DNA from: Dichetophora obliterata
Lineage: Eukaryota > Arthropoda > Insecta > Diptera > Sciomyzidae
Assembly: GCA_963920525.1 (NCBI GenBank)
Contig: OY986438.1
Location: 121,527,420-121,591,419, forward strand
Length of the DNA: 64,000 nucleotides
Direction: 5' to 3'
The notes beneath the pieces are model-generated. The model saw nothing but the letters and a program-made list of their open reading frames with translations, searched no databases and had not been told where the DNA came from. Each line of letters opens with the position of its first letter. Within the stretch, counting starts at the first letter, position 1. This document shows positions 54,000 to 64,000 of this stretch, piece by piece. The position numbers and the translations under genes are program-made.

Positions 54000-56300
54000 A
54001 TCGATAGTGCTTTGATAGTAATTCCAACTGCCATCATATAAAAACAATAATTGTATAATCATTGTTACAACCTTGATATCGAAATTTCTTTTACTAATTG
54101 GATTGCCTGATTCTGATAGCAGTATAAAATAAAATATTTCTATCAATATAGTTTGCTTATTCAAGATATTAAGGGTTTATATAAATGGATTAAAAGGTTT
54201 ATATCCGTCGGCTTGCTAGAGTAACGTATAAGGACAAATGTTCTGATTTTTATACTTGACGTGAACATAAAAAAGTAAAACATGAAGTAAATTCAGAATA
54301 TCGCCAATACTGATGGCAGCCCATAATTGATAGTCCATGGTCCTGGCTAAAGTATCTCAAAGCAAAATTTGAAGACCAAGTATTTTTCTGCCGAAAAGAG
54401 CAGAAGAGCATAAGACTAAATAAAATATTTGATTAAAAGTATTAATGTGCTCAATGTATGCCTACATATGCTATCGTAAAAACGATTTTTTGCAATGCAT
54501 TTTTTTTTACAAAATTGTATATACACTTTTATGACATTCCAAAAATAAATGTGCTGTGATGTGCTCAATGTGTGCTATCATGTGCTATATCTGAAAAAAT
54601 TTTATCGCGATCACTTTTTAAAAAATTGTATTTACACTTTTGTGTCAATTTCTACTAAAAATTGCAGCATAATAGTAGCAAATCCAGATATATTTTAAAA
54701 ATTTAAACACCTTAGTAGAAAAATAGAGTATGTGCCTAATGTGTGCTATAAACAGCAGCATAGACGAAATGGGTGTTATTGAAATTTTTTAATAAACTTG
54801 GCCGCATCGCAGCTTTATTTTAGGATTTTTTTAAAAAATTAAGTGGCGTAGCTAACTTCTTTTAAAAGAAATATCAACACTATTAAATCATGCCATGAGA
54901 ATAAAAATTTGCTGCCAATGCAGCACATGATAGACAGAATTGGGCACATTGAAGCACATTTTTTTAAGACTTAAAATCAAAACTGGCGGAGCTGACTTCG
55001 TGCATATAATTTAGCAATTGCTTAGCTGTCAAGCGATTCTAAGCTATTTTTATCTTAATTTTTATACTCGAAAAAAACTGATAAGACTTTCGAGAAGAAC
55101 TCTGTATTGTTGAACATCAGAAAACGAATATTTGAGTAGCCTTATGGCTCATTTATTAATTTTTCGTGGGCAGACTTGCCTAAGCTTTAAGCGTATTCAA
55201 AGCTCACATAGCAATAAAGCTAGTCGTAAAACTTAATGGACATTCAAAAAACGACGTAAGTGCTCTCGGAAAGGCATATTGGCTATAACCGTTCTAATAC
55301 ATTATACTTGCAAAAACTTTTCCCATGAGCACTTTTCAAAGCTTTTTAGCCGTTGTAGAAGCTGGCTAAGTTATTCTGCTGGCTAGCTTTATGCATTTAC
55401 ACCCACTACAAAATTGTGTTAAGCATTTTGTGTATTATTACTGTTTTGAATTAAACATAGCTTCTTATGTATTATTTAATATTAACAGTCGCTAATAAGT
55501 ACTTAGCTCCTTGTTGGCCTACGCATAGAAAGCACTTACGTCATAAATATACGTTAAACATAGTATCAAATAGTCATATGTTCGTTTGTTTGTACAAAAA
55601 GTAATATGTACTATATCATCGATTACTTTTTAAATTGCTTGGTATATAAAGTATCTACAAATAATTTAGTCACTATCACTACAGTGCGTGCATACATATA
55701 AATTTCTTCTAATTTATAATTCCACGCTACCGTTTTTTCCCTGCTTGGCCACTACATTCGATTGTCACATTTCTATTTTTTATGGGCACTTAAATCAGGC
55801 GATTTAATTAGAGTCAGCTATAAGTGGCTACTCATAATACAGCTATTGTCATACAGAAACAAATAGGTCATTCTGTCGTGTTTTTTTCCATTAAAACGAT
55901 ATGAGTTGATATAACAACAACACTTAATCATAAAAGGTTTATTGAGTTTGAAAAAACGTGTACAAAAACTATTGGTTACTTCCTTGAATTCAAATAATCC
56001 CATTAAACCAAATGATATTATTTCGATATCTGTGCAAAACGTTAACGTGTTAATTTGTACCGTTAAAAGTTTTTGAGACAATATCGTTTGTGTAGCGACA
56101 AATTATTATCTTTCGTGAAAAAAAAAAAAAAAATTTAAAAAATTCTACAGTATAGCGTGTAACAAAGAACAGAAAACGTTAAACAGAACAGAAGTGGTAC
56201 TTCTTAAAATTAAAAATAAGAGAATTTTTTCGAAAGAATCATGGAAAAAGAGAGCATCTCAAAAGAAGTACACTATTTATTATTTATACACTATAACAGC
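54000..56300. other. Non-coding DNA
   Basis: AT-rich. The motif TGTGCT(C/A)AATGTGTGCTA recurs near 54450, 54555 and 54730. The minus frame 56081-55818 has no recognisable family. Nothing else noted. Confidence 0.4.
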
Positions 56301-56316
56301 GGTCGTCAGCGCCTAA

Positions 56317-57067
56317 GGCCGCGTTCATAGTAAACGCTTTTAGCTTAGCCGAGAGGTTCAGCTGAAAAACGCTTTGTGTATAATCATATGGAAAAAGCTC
56401 AAAGTGTTCATAGCGCCAGCATAAAGCTAGCATAAAGCTTATTTTAAAATGCTTTTCAGCGCTTATATATCCATCTCGCTTGCTCACACAGAAAAATAAT
56501 TTTGTTTTTTATGCTTTGTTGTAGAGCATTTTTAAAATGCTATTCGGCACTTGTTTATTTATTTTGCCTATTAACAATATTTTCGTTTATTTTTTTTTAT
56601 TTGTTGGATTTTTTCTGCTGAAGTTTTAACTGTTGTTGTGTTGTTGTTGCGTTGTTGTTTCGTTTTGTGGTGCTTTTCAGTTGTATGCACTTGTGTATTC
56701 TATCTCGTTTGTTTACATAGTTTTAATTTTTCTTGCTTACTTCTTGGATACTTTTTGTGCTGAACCTTCAACCGTTGTTATGCTTTGTGTTTTCAAATTG
56801 CTTTGAACTTTTGTTTGTTATTGGTTTGATCTTTCATTGGTGATCATCGCGAATCTAGATACTCATTAAACAAAAAACTTTTCATTTACTTTGCAAAACG
56901 CAATTGAGGGCATTATTTTCCAAAGAGACAAATGAAAACAAAGCATCTCAGCAGAAAACAAAGCTACTTTATGCAGCGTTGAATAAGCGTTCACTATGAT
57001 CAAAAAAAGCTTGACAAAGCAGCTTTATTCATCAGCTTCAGCCAAAGCGTCCATTATGAACGCGGCC
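56317..57067. mobile_element. 751-bp Harbinger-like MITE with TAA duplication
   Basis: GGCCGCGTTCATAGTAAACG at 56317 and CGTCCATTATGAACGCGGCC ending at 57067 are inverted. TAA lies on both sides (56314-56316 and 57068-57070). Three-base TWA duplications with GG-starting ends are the PIF/Harbinger signature. The inside repeats AAAGCT, GCTTTAT and TCAGC words in inverted orientation near both ends. No transposase. Confidence 0.82.
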
Positions 57068-57859
57068 TAACTCTTTCCACTCTTTCCACTCTTTTACAGC
57101 ATCATCAAGATTTTCATGATTGTTGTAATTCGTGGAATCGTTCACAGGCGCAGCTGCACCGCAACAATACAGCACGTGTGTTTTCGTTTTTTTCTTGTCG
57201 TTGTTGGTAAATACAGCGCTTGCTTGTTGTTGGTGTTTTTTTACTTGCTGATAAAAGCAGTGCATGCGACCGCGCAAAATTGTTGCTATACTGAAGGTTT
57301 CTTGTTGGTAATTTTGCGTAGTGTTTCGTCGCTACCGCCATGCGTGTTGTTGCTTTTATGTGTTGTTTTCATGTTGAATAATTCTTTATTGAACAACGTA
57401 GCCAATGATTTGTTGTAATTGTTTTTGCACTCTCTAAAAAAATTTCTTGACGACCCCTGCACTATAATAAAATAATCCCTTTTTATAATATTTAGAAATA
57501 TATGAGCTGTTCTTATTAATATTTCTGCCTCAATATTTCTTCCGAACACACCTTTACTCTATCTGCCACCTTTCTGGGTGTCCCATACAAAAAACACAAA
57601 AAAGATAAAATGTACAAAATAATAACAATAAAATAAGAAATAATAGAAGATACACAAAAACGTGACGAGGCTCTAAATATTTTTCATGACGAACATTTTT
57701 TGTGACGAGACTCGAAAAATTTTACCTTCAATTTCAAATCACCGCTTAAGAAGTTTCACTTCAAAAAAATCAAAATTTTGATGAAAATTTCAAAATCGGT
57801 ACATTTCAAAAAGATACATATTAGACCAATTTAGAAATGTATGAGAAAAATTATGTATG

Positions 57860-58296
57860 CATCCGATTTGCACGAAATAAAATACAGGGGAGACTTTCAA
57901 ATTATCTGAATCCGGCTGAAATCATCAATGATCCCCGCCCATGATTACGCGAGTACCTAATTTGTCGTGGCTATCTCACATTGCTTCGGTATTTCTGGCA
58001 ACCGTCGGGACCGTCAACGTTGAACCCTTTTCTCATCACTTAATATGAGATTCCCGAATTCTTTCTCACAAAATTTGTATTTTTCGGCATATGCTAGACT
58101 GGTCGCAATGTGTCATGGTAGAAACCTGGGTTGAGAGAAGGGCGATTCATAACTGGCGTTGGCATTTTCATCCCAAATTTGTTGGATTCTGCTTCTAGTA
58201 ACCCTTAGATCCAAATGCGTAGCAATTTCACCGCAACTCATCCCTTTCTGCACAGCAAGACAAAGCAATTCGTCTTTTGTGCCATTTGTCAATCAC
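57860..58296 (-). pseudogene. Tc1/Tc3-like transposase fragment
   Basis: Minus-strand reading: TKDELLCLAVQKGMSCGEIA, then THLDLRVTRSRIQQIWDENA (an HTH region), later SLAYAEKYKFCEKEFGNLIL, SDEKR with the first catalytic Asp, and after a shift FNVDGPDGCQKYRSNV. The DGPDG block with W..IL.SDEK is typical of Tc1/Tc3-type transposases. Frameshifts and stops make it dead. Its N-terminal side is cut by a hAT-like terminus at 58297. Confidence 0.78.
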
Positions 58297-58367
58297 CAGG
58301 CGTGGATCCAGGGGGGTATGGGGGCTGAAGCCCCTCCAGACGCTTAATTTAATATTTTAAATAAATA
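58297..58367 (+). mobile_element. hAT-like terminus CAGGCGTGGATCCAGGGGGG
   Basis: Starts CAGGCGTGGATCCAGGGGGG, a form common for hAT ends (CAGGC plus G-rich inner part). It sits in the Tc1 remnant. The opposite end was not found, so it may be truncated or lie beyond the nested elements; the hAT protein tail at 61819 could belong to it. Confidence 0.48.
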
Positions 58368-58489
58368 CTAGCAGTTAGCCGCGGCTTTGTCCGCAGTAGG
58401 TTGGAGTCATTTCAGCATTTATATTTTTGGAAAGGAGCAAGAAGGAACGAAAAGCTTAAAATTGTAAAAATAGTAAGTGGCTCATAAAT
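58368..58489 (-). mobile_element. Helitron 3' terminus
   Basis: On the minus strand the sequence ends GCCGCGGCTAACTGCTAG, immediately followed by T. A GC-rich hairpin, then CTAG and a host T, is the standard Helitron 3' end. The rest of the element extends to the right and is interrupted by the Sola-like transposon at 58490. Confidence 0.66.
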
Positions 58490-58981
58490 CGTCGCCGCTA
58501 TGCCAGAAGGTGCTATATCCACTTTTGCTCATTTTGAGAAAATTGCAAAATACTATTGAAACGGCTAGCTAAAATTCAAATTATTTTGAAATGCAGTGAT
58601 ACTTTCAAATTATATGTAGTTAATACTTGCCTAAAATTATACATATTTTGTCAGATGAAAACTTTACACCATCATTGGATTACTGTAAAAATTGGATATA
58701 GCACTTTTTGGCATATTATTGGTTTATTAATGTTACACAAAAGAATGGATATAGAACCCTGGTAATTCTCTAAAAACACACTTTTCAAATAACATTTATT
58801 TCAAAACAAGGAATGTTAACGAAAAACAAATCTAGTAATATACTAATGAACAAAAGGTTGAAAAATTAATTATCCTCTGATACGGAATTCGATTCAACGC
58901 TTTCATTTCCAATTGGCAATGAGCTGAAAGAAAGCATTTTTTAACTTTGGTTTTTGCACTAAATACTAAAAGACATGTTTC

Positions 58982-60911
58982 TCACTCAATCCAAGCATGG
59001 AATTCCTGTGGAATAAGCTTTTGAGCACATAAACTTTGCAAGTCCCGTTTTTTGGCTACTGTTATAGGCAGGAGATGTTCGTAAAGTAATGGCCAACTAA
59101 TAGCTGGCCTTCCTCTGACTTTACGCACTTCAACATTAACAAACTAAAAATAAAAACTATACTTGTAAATAAACTCACTGATTTATAAGCAAATGAATTG
59201 TTTTCGTACTTTATATTCTTGTTCATCATGGTTGTATTTAACACCATTTTGCTCAGGCATCAATTTGCAAAACATCAATGATTTTATATTCAACCAATTC
59301 AATTTTTCTCCGTCATTGAACACAATAACTTTTTTCATTGATCTGGCACTGACCAATTTTAAATCAATGAAATCACTATGTGACATTCGTACCACATGGT
59401 ATAGATGCTTACGCCGAGCTTGACGAATAACGTTTGACCAATCATTCACGGAGAACAGTTTTTGGCCGAATGTTCAATAGCAGAATGCATATTGTCGACG
59501 TCCATTTGAGTGTGGCCCACTTCTAGAAAATTTTGTTTGATGATTTCAATGGGAAATTCTTGTACTAACTGAAGCAACATTGCAGCAACATAATGATTGC
59601 GGTTCTGCCCACTACAATTATCAGACCACAAAACAATTTTTCGGTACCCTTTTTGCATTTATCTTTCAATGAATGTTTTCACACAAGATCCGATTTCACT
59701 ACTTCCTCTTTTGCCATCAACTTCAGACGAAATGTAGCAAGTTCCATCACGAGTTGCTTCATTATAAACAGTGAAGTTGTATACACATAGTTTTCTTTTG
59801 TAATAGAATGGGCTTGCTTCAGCCTTTGGTATCTGCAAAACTGATTGCAAGTCCATGGTAGAAACTATCAACTCTTTATTCATTGCAGAACTTTCGATGT
59901 CTGATCTCATTGCAGCACGGCTTAATTCTTTTCGTTTAATGTGTGCTTCGAAATCAGATTTTTGTTCTTCTGATGGTTCAATGGCTGATTGGGCAAGGGT
60001 ACACGTAGCACATAAATCTTTTTTGGGCTTGTGAAATGCCATGTTGTAATCCTGACCGAAAACTTGTTTGTACTTTTCATAACTGACTTTTGCAGAATCT
60101 GTTCCTGCTGCTTTTTCTTTGAAAAGATCAAACATTTTCGAAATACTTAAACCACTGCTTAAATCTTTTTGATGATTTTCGGCAATAGTGTGACTCTATT
60201 TGTGGGAAAGATTCAATATGATTCTTAATGGCAGCAATTACCTCTGGCTTCAATTTGTTGTGAGGTTCATGTTTTCCTCTTTGATCTTCGCCCAAAAATT
60301 CACTAGTGTTTGATCGATCTTTGTTTGCTAAAGCAATGGGCTTGTACGAAATTGCAAGGGTCGCACAGAAAAATTCACGGCACACTTTTAAATTTTCATT
60401 GTTTTTTTGTAAAACGTATTCATAAGCCAAATTCTTTCGGAAATTTACATCTTTTTCGGATCTTTTTCTTTTCACTGGAATGGCTTTGTTAAATTTCAGG
60501 AGGAAGTTGCGTTGAGCTTTAAAGGTATCTCTTTTTTCCAATAATCATTGAATATTTCCAGACGATCTTCCTCTGTAAATAAACTGCACTTGTAATTCGT
60601 TGGTTCTTTGTGAGAGTGATTTATCAAAGGATTCATCAACTTCGCCATTTTCATCTTTCCTTTTTCATCCAAATGCTTTTCACCCCGAGAACACGCCTTT
60701 TTTCTTAGATTCTTCTTCCATTCTTCTTGAACGTTTTTTACTTGGACCGGGCACATCTACAAGGACAAGGACAAGGACAAGGACAGTTTAATTGACATAA
60801 ACTTCTGTTAATTTCAGAAAAGTTATACCTACCCTGATCACTTTCATTTAGCTGTCCTACGGCAACTTCTTCTAACTCCATTTCTATTGATTCGTCACCT
60901 GTCAGATACAT
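58982..60911 (-). pseudogene. Transposase of the Sola-like element, three exons, several A-run frameshifts
   Basis: Exon 1 60911-60833 (MYLTGDESIEMELEEVAVGQ...) ends at donor G|GTAGGT. Exon 2 60756-59210 follows an acceptor whose pyrimidine tract is a TGTCCT repeat. Exon 3 59143-58982 follows a 66-base intron (GTACGA...TTTTTAG) and reads FVNVEVRKVRGRPAISWPLL to HAWIE and a stop. Introns keep phase. Blocks include EEWKKNLRKK, IFNDYW, SHYCRKSS, KKDLCATCTLAQ (paired Cys), STMDLQSVLQIP, FYYKRKLCVYNFTVY, WSDNCSGQNRNHY and GHTQMDVDNMHSAIE. Asp residues of MDLQ, SDNC and MDVD are likely catalytic in an RNase-H fold. Lesions are frameshifts at T runs 60734-60739, 60532-60537, 60166-60170 and 59459-59463, and a stop at 59659-59661. 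The DNCxGQN block is shared with uncharacterised arthropod proteins. Confidence 0.82.
60757..60783 (+). repeat. (AAGGAC)n microsatellite within an intron
   Basis: Four AAGGAC units. On the coding (minus) strand it reads TGTCCT repeats ending CTTGTAG, so it doubles as the pyrimidine tract of the first intron of the Sola-like transposase. Confidence 0.85.
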
Positions 60912-61407
60912 AACAGAGATCTAAGCCGTCCATAATTAACGGCGGCGGCGGCTCGACCTAAAAATTAGTCGGCGACGGCTTAAAACCAGCGTGCGCCGAT
61001 TTAAATTTGTTTTTTAATTTTTCCAAATGAATTGTTATTACGAAACCAAAAACAAAAAAAAAAAAAAAAATTAATTTTGAGGAAAAACTTAAAACTATAA
61101 ATTCTTAAAACAAATAATGATTTTGCACGTTTTACCCGATTTTACAATGCTTATGGCGCTTTTCTTCTTCCAAAATTGGTATGGCGCAAAGTTCTACATA
61201 GCAAGTTCTACACACACATAGCACCTTTTGGCATACCAAGGAAGACAAAATGGATATAGAACTTTGCTTGTTATGCAACCAAAAATTAAAACAAGAATGT
61301 ATGACTTTTTGGCAGAACACAGAATGGTTTGTGAAACATTAATATACTAATAACTCTAATATTCTGAATTTTGGATGTAGCACCTTTTGGCATACCACCG
61401 ACGAAAT

Positions 61408-61800
61408 AAGTGTGTACTATAAAATATTAAAATATAAATAAGCAAATTAAGGTCTTTCTTTTTCATAACAACCAAAGTAATTTTGTCTAAAATGTATGAA
61501 GGTGTTTGATTTTCTCGGTTGGCTCTTAAATTTCGATAACGTTGAGAATGTCTGCCTATATTCGGTTGTTAACATTTTTCTTTAACTGAATTGAAGAAAA
61601 AATATTAAATACCTACAGTCATTCAGCTCATGTAGTCAGTGTTTCCAAATAACCAATGTTAATCCTTCTTTCAATGTGATCGATGCACTAATTCCTACGC
61701 GATAAAATTATAAAAAATCGTAGATTATTGACACAAATGTCTATTGATTTGTTTTTTCAATTAGTTATTATTTCAATTCACTTACATAAAATTTAGCATA
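61408..61800. other. Short non-coding stretch
   Basis: Nothing recognised; may be the continuation of the Helitron or hAT element cut by the Sola-like insertion. Confidence 0.35.
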
Positions 61801-61818
61801 TAAAAAACAAAACAAAAA

Positions 61819-61962
61819 TGGCACAAAATCGGGTAAATGGTTTAGCCCTATCAAACATTCACAAAGAAATTGATATTAACCCAGAAGAAATCGCTAAAAT
61901 TTTTTGTAAATTAAAAAATCGACGCATGAGTAACGCGAATTGGGATGTTGAAGATCCATAAG
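61819..61962 (+). pseudogene. hAT transposase C-terminal tail
   Basis: Reads MAQNRVNGLALSNIHKEIDI, then NPEEIAKIFCKLKNRRMSNA, NWDVEDP and a stop. NRxNxLALxxIxxxI plus a charged end is the last helix of the hAT dimerisation domain in one large hAT group. Nothing upstream reads as the rest of that domain. It may belong to the hAT end at 58297. Confidence 0.6.
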
Positions 61963-61965
61963 AAT

Positions 61966-62925
61966 TTAAGTGCGTGAAGATAAATTCGTCAATCCGACGC
62001 TAACTAAGCGAAGACTCAAACCAATACTTTTGATCCGCAAAAAGTTAAAAGTCATTTTGGGAAATTTCCTTAAATTCGTTCTATATGCAAAGTACGAGTT
62101 TAACTTTTGAATCGAGTTTAGCTTTTGGCACAATTTTGAGTGCACAATTAAGACTGTTGCCATACATATTTTTTAAAAAGAAGTGAAACTGGCGTTCATG
62201 GTACTAAGTTTCAATGCGAAAATTCTCAAAATTTGAGCGAAGAATTTTTTTGAAATGCATATCATTGGACAGGTGATTAAACCACCTTCTTAACGATATA
62301 TTTGCATTTTTGTACTAAAACTTAGTATCACGAACACCAGTTTAACTACTTTTAAAAAATATTTATGGCAACAGTCTTAATTGTGCACTCAAAATTGTGC
62401 CAAAAGCTAAACTCGATTCAAAAGTTAAACTCGTACTTTGCATATAGAACGAATTTAAGGAAATTTCCCAAAATGAAATTCGTACTCAGCAAAATGTACG
62501 AATTTAACTTTTTGCGGATCAAAAGTCTTAATAAGTTATACATCGTTATAAAGGTGGTTTAATCACCATATGCATTTAAAAAACATTCTTCGATTAGATT
62601 TTGAAAATTTTCGCATTGAAACTCAGTACCATGAACGCCAGTTTCACTAATTTAAAAAAAATGTATATGGCAAAAGTCTTAATTGTGCACTCAAAACTGT
62701 GCCAAAAGCTAAGCTCGACTCAAAAGTTAAACTCGTGTTTTGCATATAGAACGAATTTAAGTTCCTCCCAACAGTTAAATTCGTACTTTTCAAAAAGAAC
62801 GAATTTAATTTCCTCCCAAAAGTTTAATTCGTACTGTGCAAAAAGAACGTATTTAATTTTGGGAGGAAATTTCCTCCCAAAATTAAATTCGTACTTAGCA
62901 AAATGTACGAATCAGTGATCTGCAA
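61966..62925. repeat. Fold-back repeat with three copies of an ~180-bp module
   Basis: The module (GGCAACAGTCTTAATTGTGC, ACTCAAAATTGTGCCAAAAG, CATATAGAACGAATTTAAG) is inverted at 62040-62240 and direct at 62310-62520, making a ~480-bp hairpin. A third, direct copy lies at 62600-62770. Identical short frames (MATVLIVHSKLCQK...) on both strands are just this repeat. After 62770 it dissolves into a minisatellite of TTAAATTCGTACTTWGCAAA units joined by TTCCTCCCAA. Confidence 0.8.
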
Positions 62926-62929
62926 GCGA

Positions 62930-63505
62930 TGGCATTTTCGCTACTTGCAATCTACCCTCAACAAATACAGTGACAGTCTGACCGCACTACGCAAGCGCTG
63001 CGATTGTTGTGTCGAACATACTTGCAACATTGAAGCCAACTGTGTATGAGCGTGTCGTAAGACCACAATAATGCATGTTCGAGTTGTTGGTTTGATAACC
63101 AGCGCAGGGTCTTTTCAATTTCTGGTATGCAATGGTAAGTATGGTCATTTACAAGCAACAAAACAAAGACATAAAGCGTAACTCCTGCATAAAAAAACCA
63201 GCGCTTATTTTGTTCTCCGAACACAAAGTATTTGCAGTAACATTGCAGTAACATTGCAGTTACTTTGCGTGACCTTTGAGAGCTTGTAGCTCATAAGCTA
63301 ATGGTTCAATTGAGCTGATTTCTTAATTGAGTGAGCAATAAAATTTGTTTAGTAAATTTTTAAAGATATTTATTAAATTTAGTTTTTTAAGAAATTATAT
63401 CAGACGCCATTTTACTATAAAACACCTTTAATCACTGATTTTGATAAGATTTTGTATACATGCAGATCTTTAATAAAGCTACAACTTTTGTTCAATTGTT
63501 CAAAA
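62930..63505. other. Unique-looking sequence, no gene called
   Basis: More balanced composition (62930-63150). The minus frame 63254-62958 reads as a short hydrophobic stretch (FYAGVTLYVFVLLLV) without a known family. No splice sites assigned. Confidence 0.35.
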
Positions 63506-63513
63506 TTTTGAAA

Positions 63514-63618
63514 TAATAGGGTCGCCACCTAATATTATGTCTTTTCAAGAGCTTAAAACTGATAAATGACGTTTAAAACTCTTGAAAAGACATATTATTA
63601 GGTGGCAACCCTATTATT
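63514..63618. repeat. 105-bp hairpin with TAGGGTYGCCACCTAATA ends
   Basis: AATAATAGGGTCGCCACCTA at 63514 and TAGGTGGCAACCCTATTATT ending at 63618 are inverted. The arms also pair through ATGTCTTTTCAAGAG and CTCTTGAAAAGACAT. A mini-MITE or the first half of the satellite that follows. Confidence 0.8.
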
Positions 63619-64000
63619 TAAAAATTTAATAATTTTGAAATTCTGACAATGGATTCGGATTCAGCGACCCATTTTTGGTGCACGATTTTTTTTTGCCAGC
63701 CCCGAATTCATAAAACTACAAAAAACTAAGGTGGCAACCCTATCCGCCATCTTGAATTTTAAAATTCTAACTTTAGATTCGAAATCAGTGACCCCTTAAC
63801 ACTGATAAATGACGTCTAAAACTCTTGAAAAGACATATTATTAGGTGGCAACCCTATTATTTCAAATTTTATAATTTTGAAATTCTGACAATGGATTCGG
63901 ATTCAGCGACCCATTTTTGGTGTACGATTTTTTTTTGCCAGCCCCGAATTCATAAAACTACAAAAAACTAAGGTGGCAACCCTATCCGCCATCTTGAATT
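63555..64000 (+). repeat. ~242-bp tandem satellite, running off the window end
   Basis: Two near-identical units in a row: AACTCTTGAAAAGACATATT, GGTGGCAACCCTATTATTT, CAATGGATTCGGATTCAGCG, GCCAGCCCCGAATTCATAAA and GGTGGCAACCCTATCCGCCA recur 242-243 bases apart (for example TATCCGCCAT at 63741 and 63983). Each unit contains two GGTGGCAACCCTAT words. The array probably continues past 64000. Confidence 0.92.

Larger units (their letters stand above)
58490..61403 (-). mobile_element. 2.9-kb Sola-like DNA transposon with AAAT duplication and subterminal repeats
   Basis: CGTCGCCGCTATGCCAGAAG at 58490 and its inverted partner (CTTTTGGCATACCACCGACG, ending at 61403) form the terminal repeats. AAAT lies on both sides (58486-58489, 61404-61407), a 4-bp target duplication. 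Internal copies of GGATATAGCACYTTTTGGCA, or halves of it, lie at about 58693, 58747, 61203 and 61249. One three-exon transposase gene fills the middle on the minus strand. The 4-bp duplication and the protein type point to the Sola superfamily; I am unsure of this name. Confidence 0.75.

Noticed and set aside
57038..57549. Minus-strand frames around the right side of the Harbinger-like MITE
   Set aside because: No motif and low-complexity content; one frame runs into the MITE end.
61966..62562. Two identical short proteins on opposite strands (MATVLIVHSKL...)
   Set aside because: Produced by the inverted arms of a hairpin repeat; also present in a third repeat copy.

Overview
This looks like AT-rich intronic and intergenic DNA from an insect, most likely a higher fly (Diptera). 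The evidence is the mix of elements: a Mos1-like mariner, a DD41D Tc1/mariner, CR1/Jockey-type LINEs, several hAT elements with 8-bp target duplications, Harbinger- and piggyBac-like MITEs, Helitron ends and a tRNA-headed SINE. The splice signals and homopolymer-rich transcription-factor-like exons fit as well. Nothing is bacterial or organellar. The species cannot be fixed from this window.

Host genes are almost absent. Two short plus-strand exon candidates (6137-6236 and 41575-41835) have matching phase-1 splice ends and could belong to one large gene with introns of tens of kilobases. The second encodes a His/Gln-rich segment like those in fly transcription factors. A possible non-coding first exon ends at 34169, and a textbook TATA plus initiator promoter sits at 39718-39755. 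I could not name the gene.

Layout. 0.1-2.5 kb: LINE remnant beside a Tc1 remnant split by a MITE. 3.8-5.6 kb: a fold-back MITE nested in another terminal-repeat element. 7.6-9.9 kb: 5'-truncated LINE with a long intact reverse-transcriptase frame. 10.1-13.1 kb: GAAC/GTTC-rich minisatellite DNA. 13.5-19.0 kb: hAT element holding a 3.7-kb fold-back element. 21.4-30.5 kb: dispersed repeats, fold-back MITE, hAT-like element, Helitron starts. 30.7-32.8 kb: hAT holding a piggyBac-like MITE holding a deleted DD41D element, next to a Helitron-like 3' end. 34.8-38.5 kb: mariner fragment, SINE split by a hAT MITE, tandem modules, another fold-back MITE. 42.1-43.4 kb: nearly intact mariner. 43.9-48.2 kb: two related elements with TTAGACC ends and an unclassified protein, one split by a full-length DD41D copy. 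48.3-53.5 kb: two GTGGGCG-type minisatellite arrays, a palindrome, LINE and SINE pieces. 56.3-61.4 kb: Harbinger-like MITE, Tc1 remnant, Helitron end and a Sola-like transposon with a three-exon transposase. 61.8-64.0 kb: hAT tail, fold-back repeats and a 242-bp satellite.

The best candidates for something undescribed are the TTAGACC elements (43869-47354 and from 47475), the Sola-like element with subterminal repeats (58490-61403), and the multi-level nests. No transposase gene here is demonstrably functional; all carry stops, frameshifts or truncations. Many frameshifts lie in A/T homopolymers, so some may be sequencing errors.
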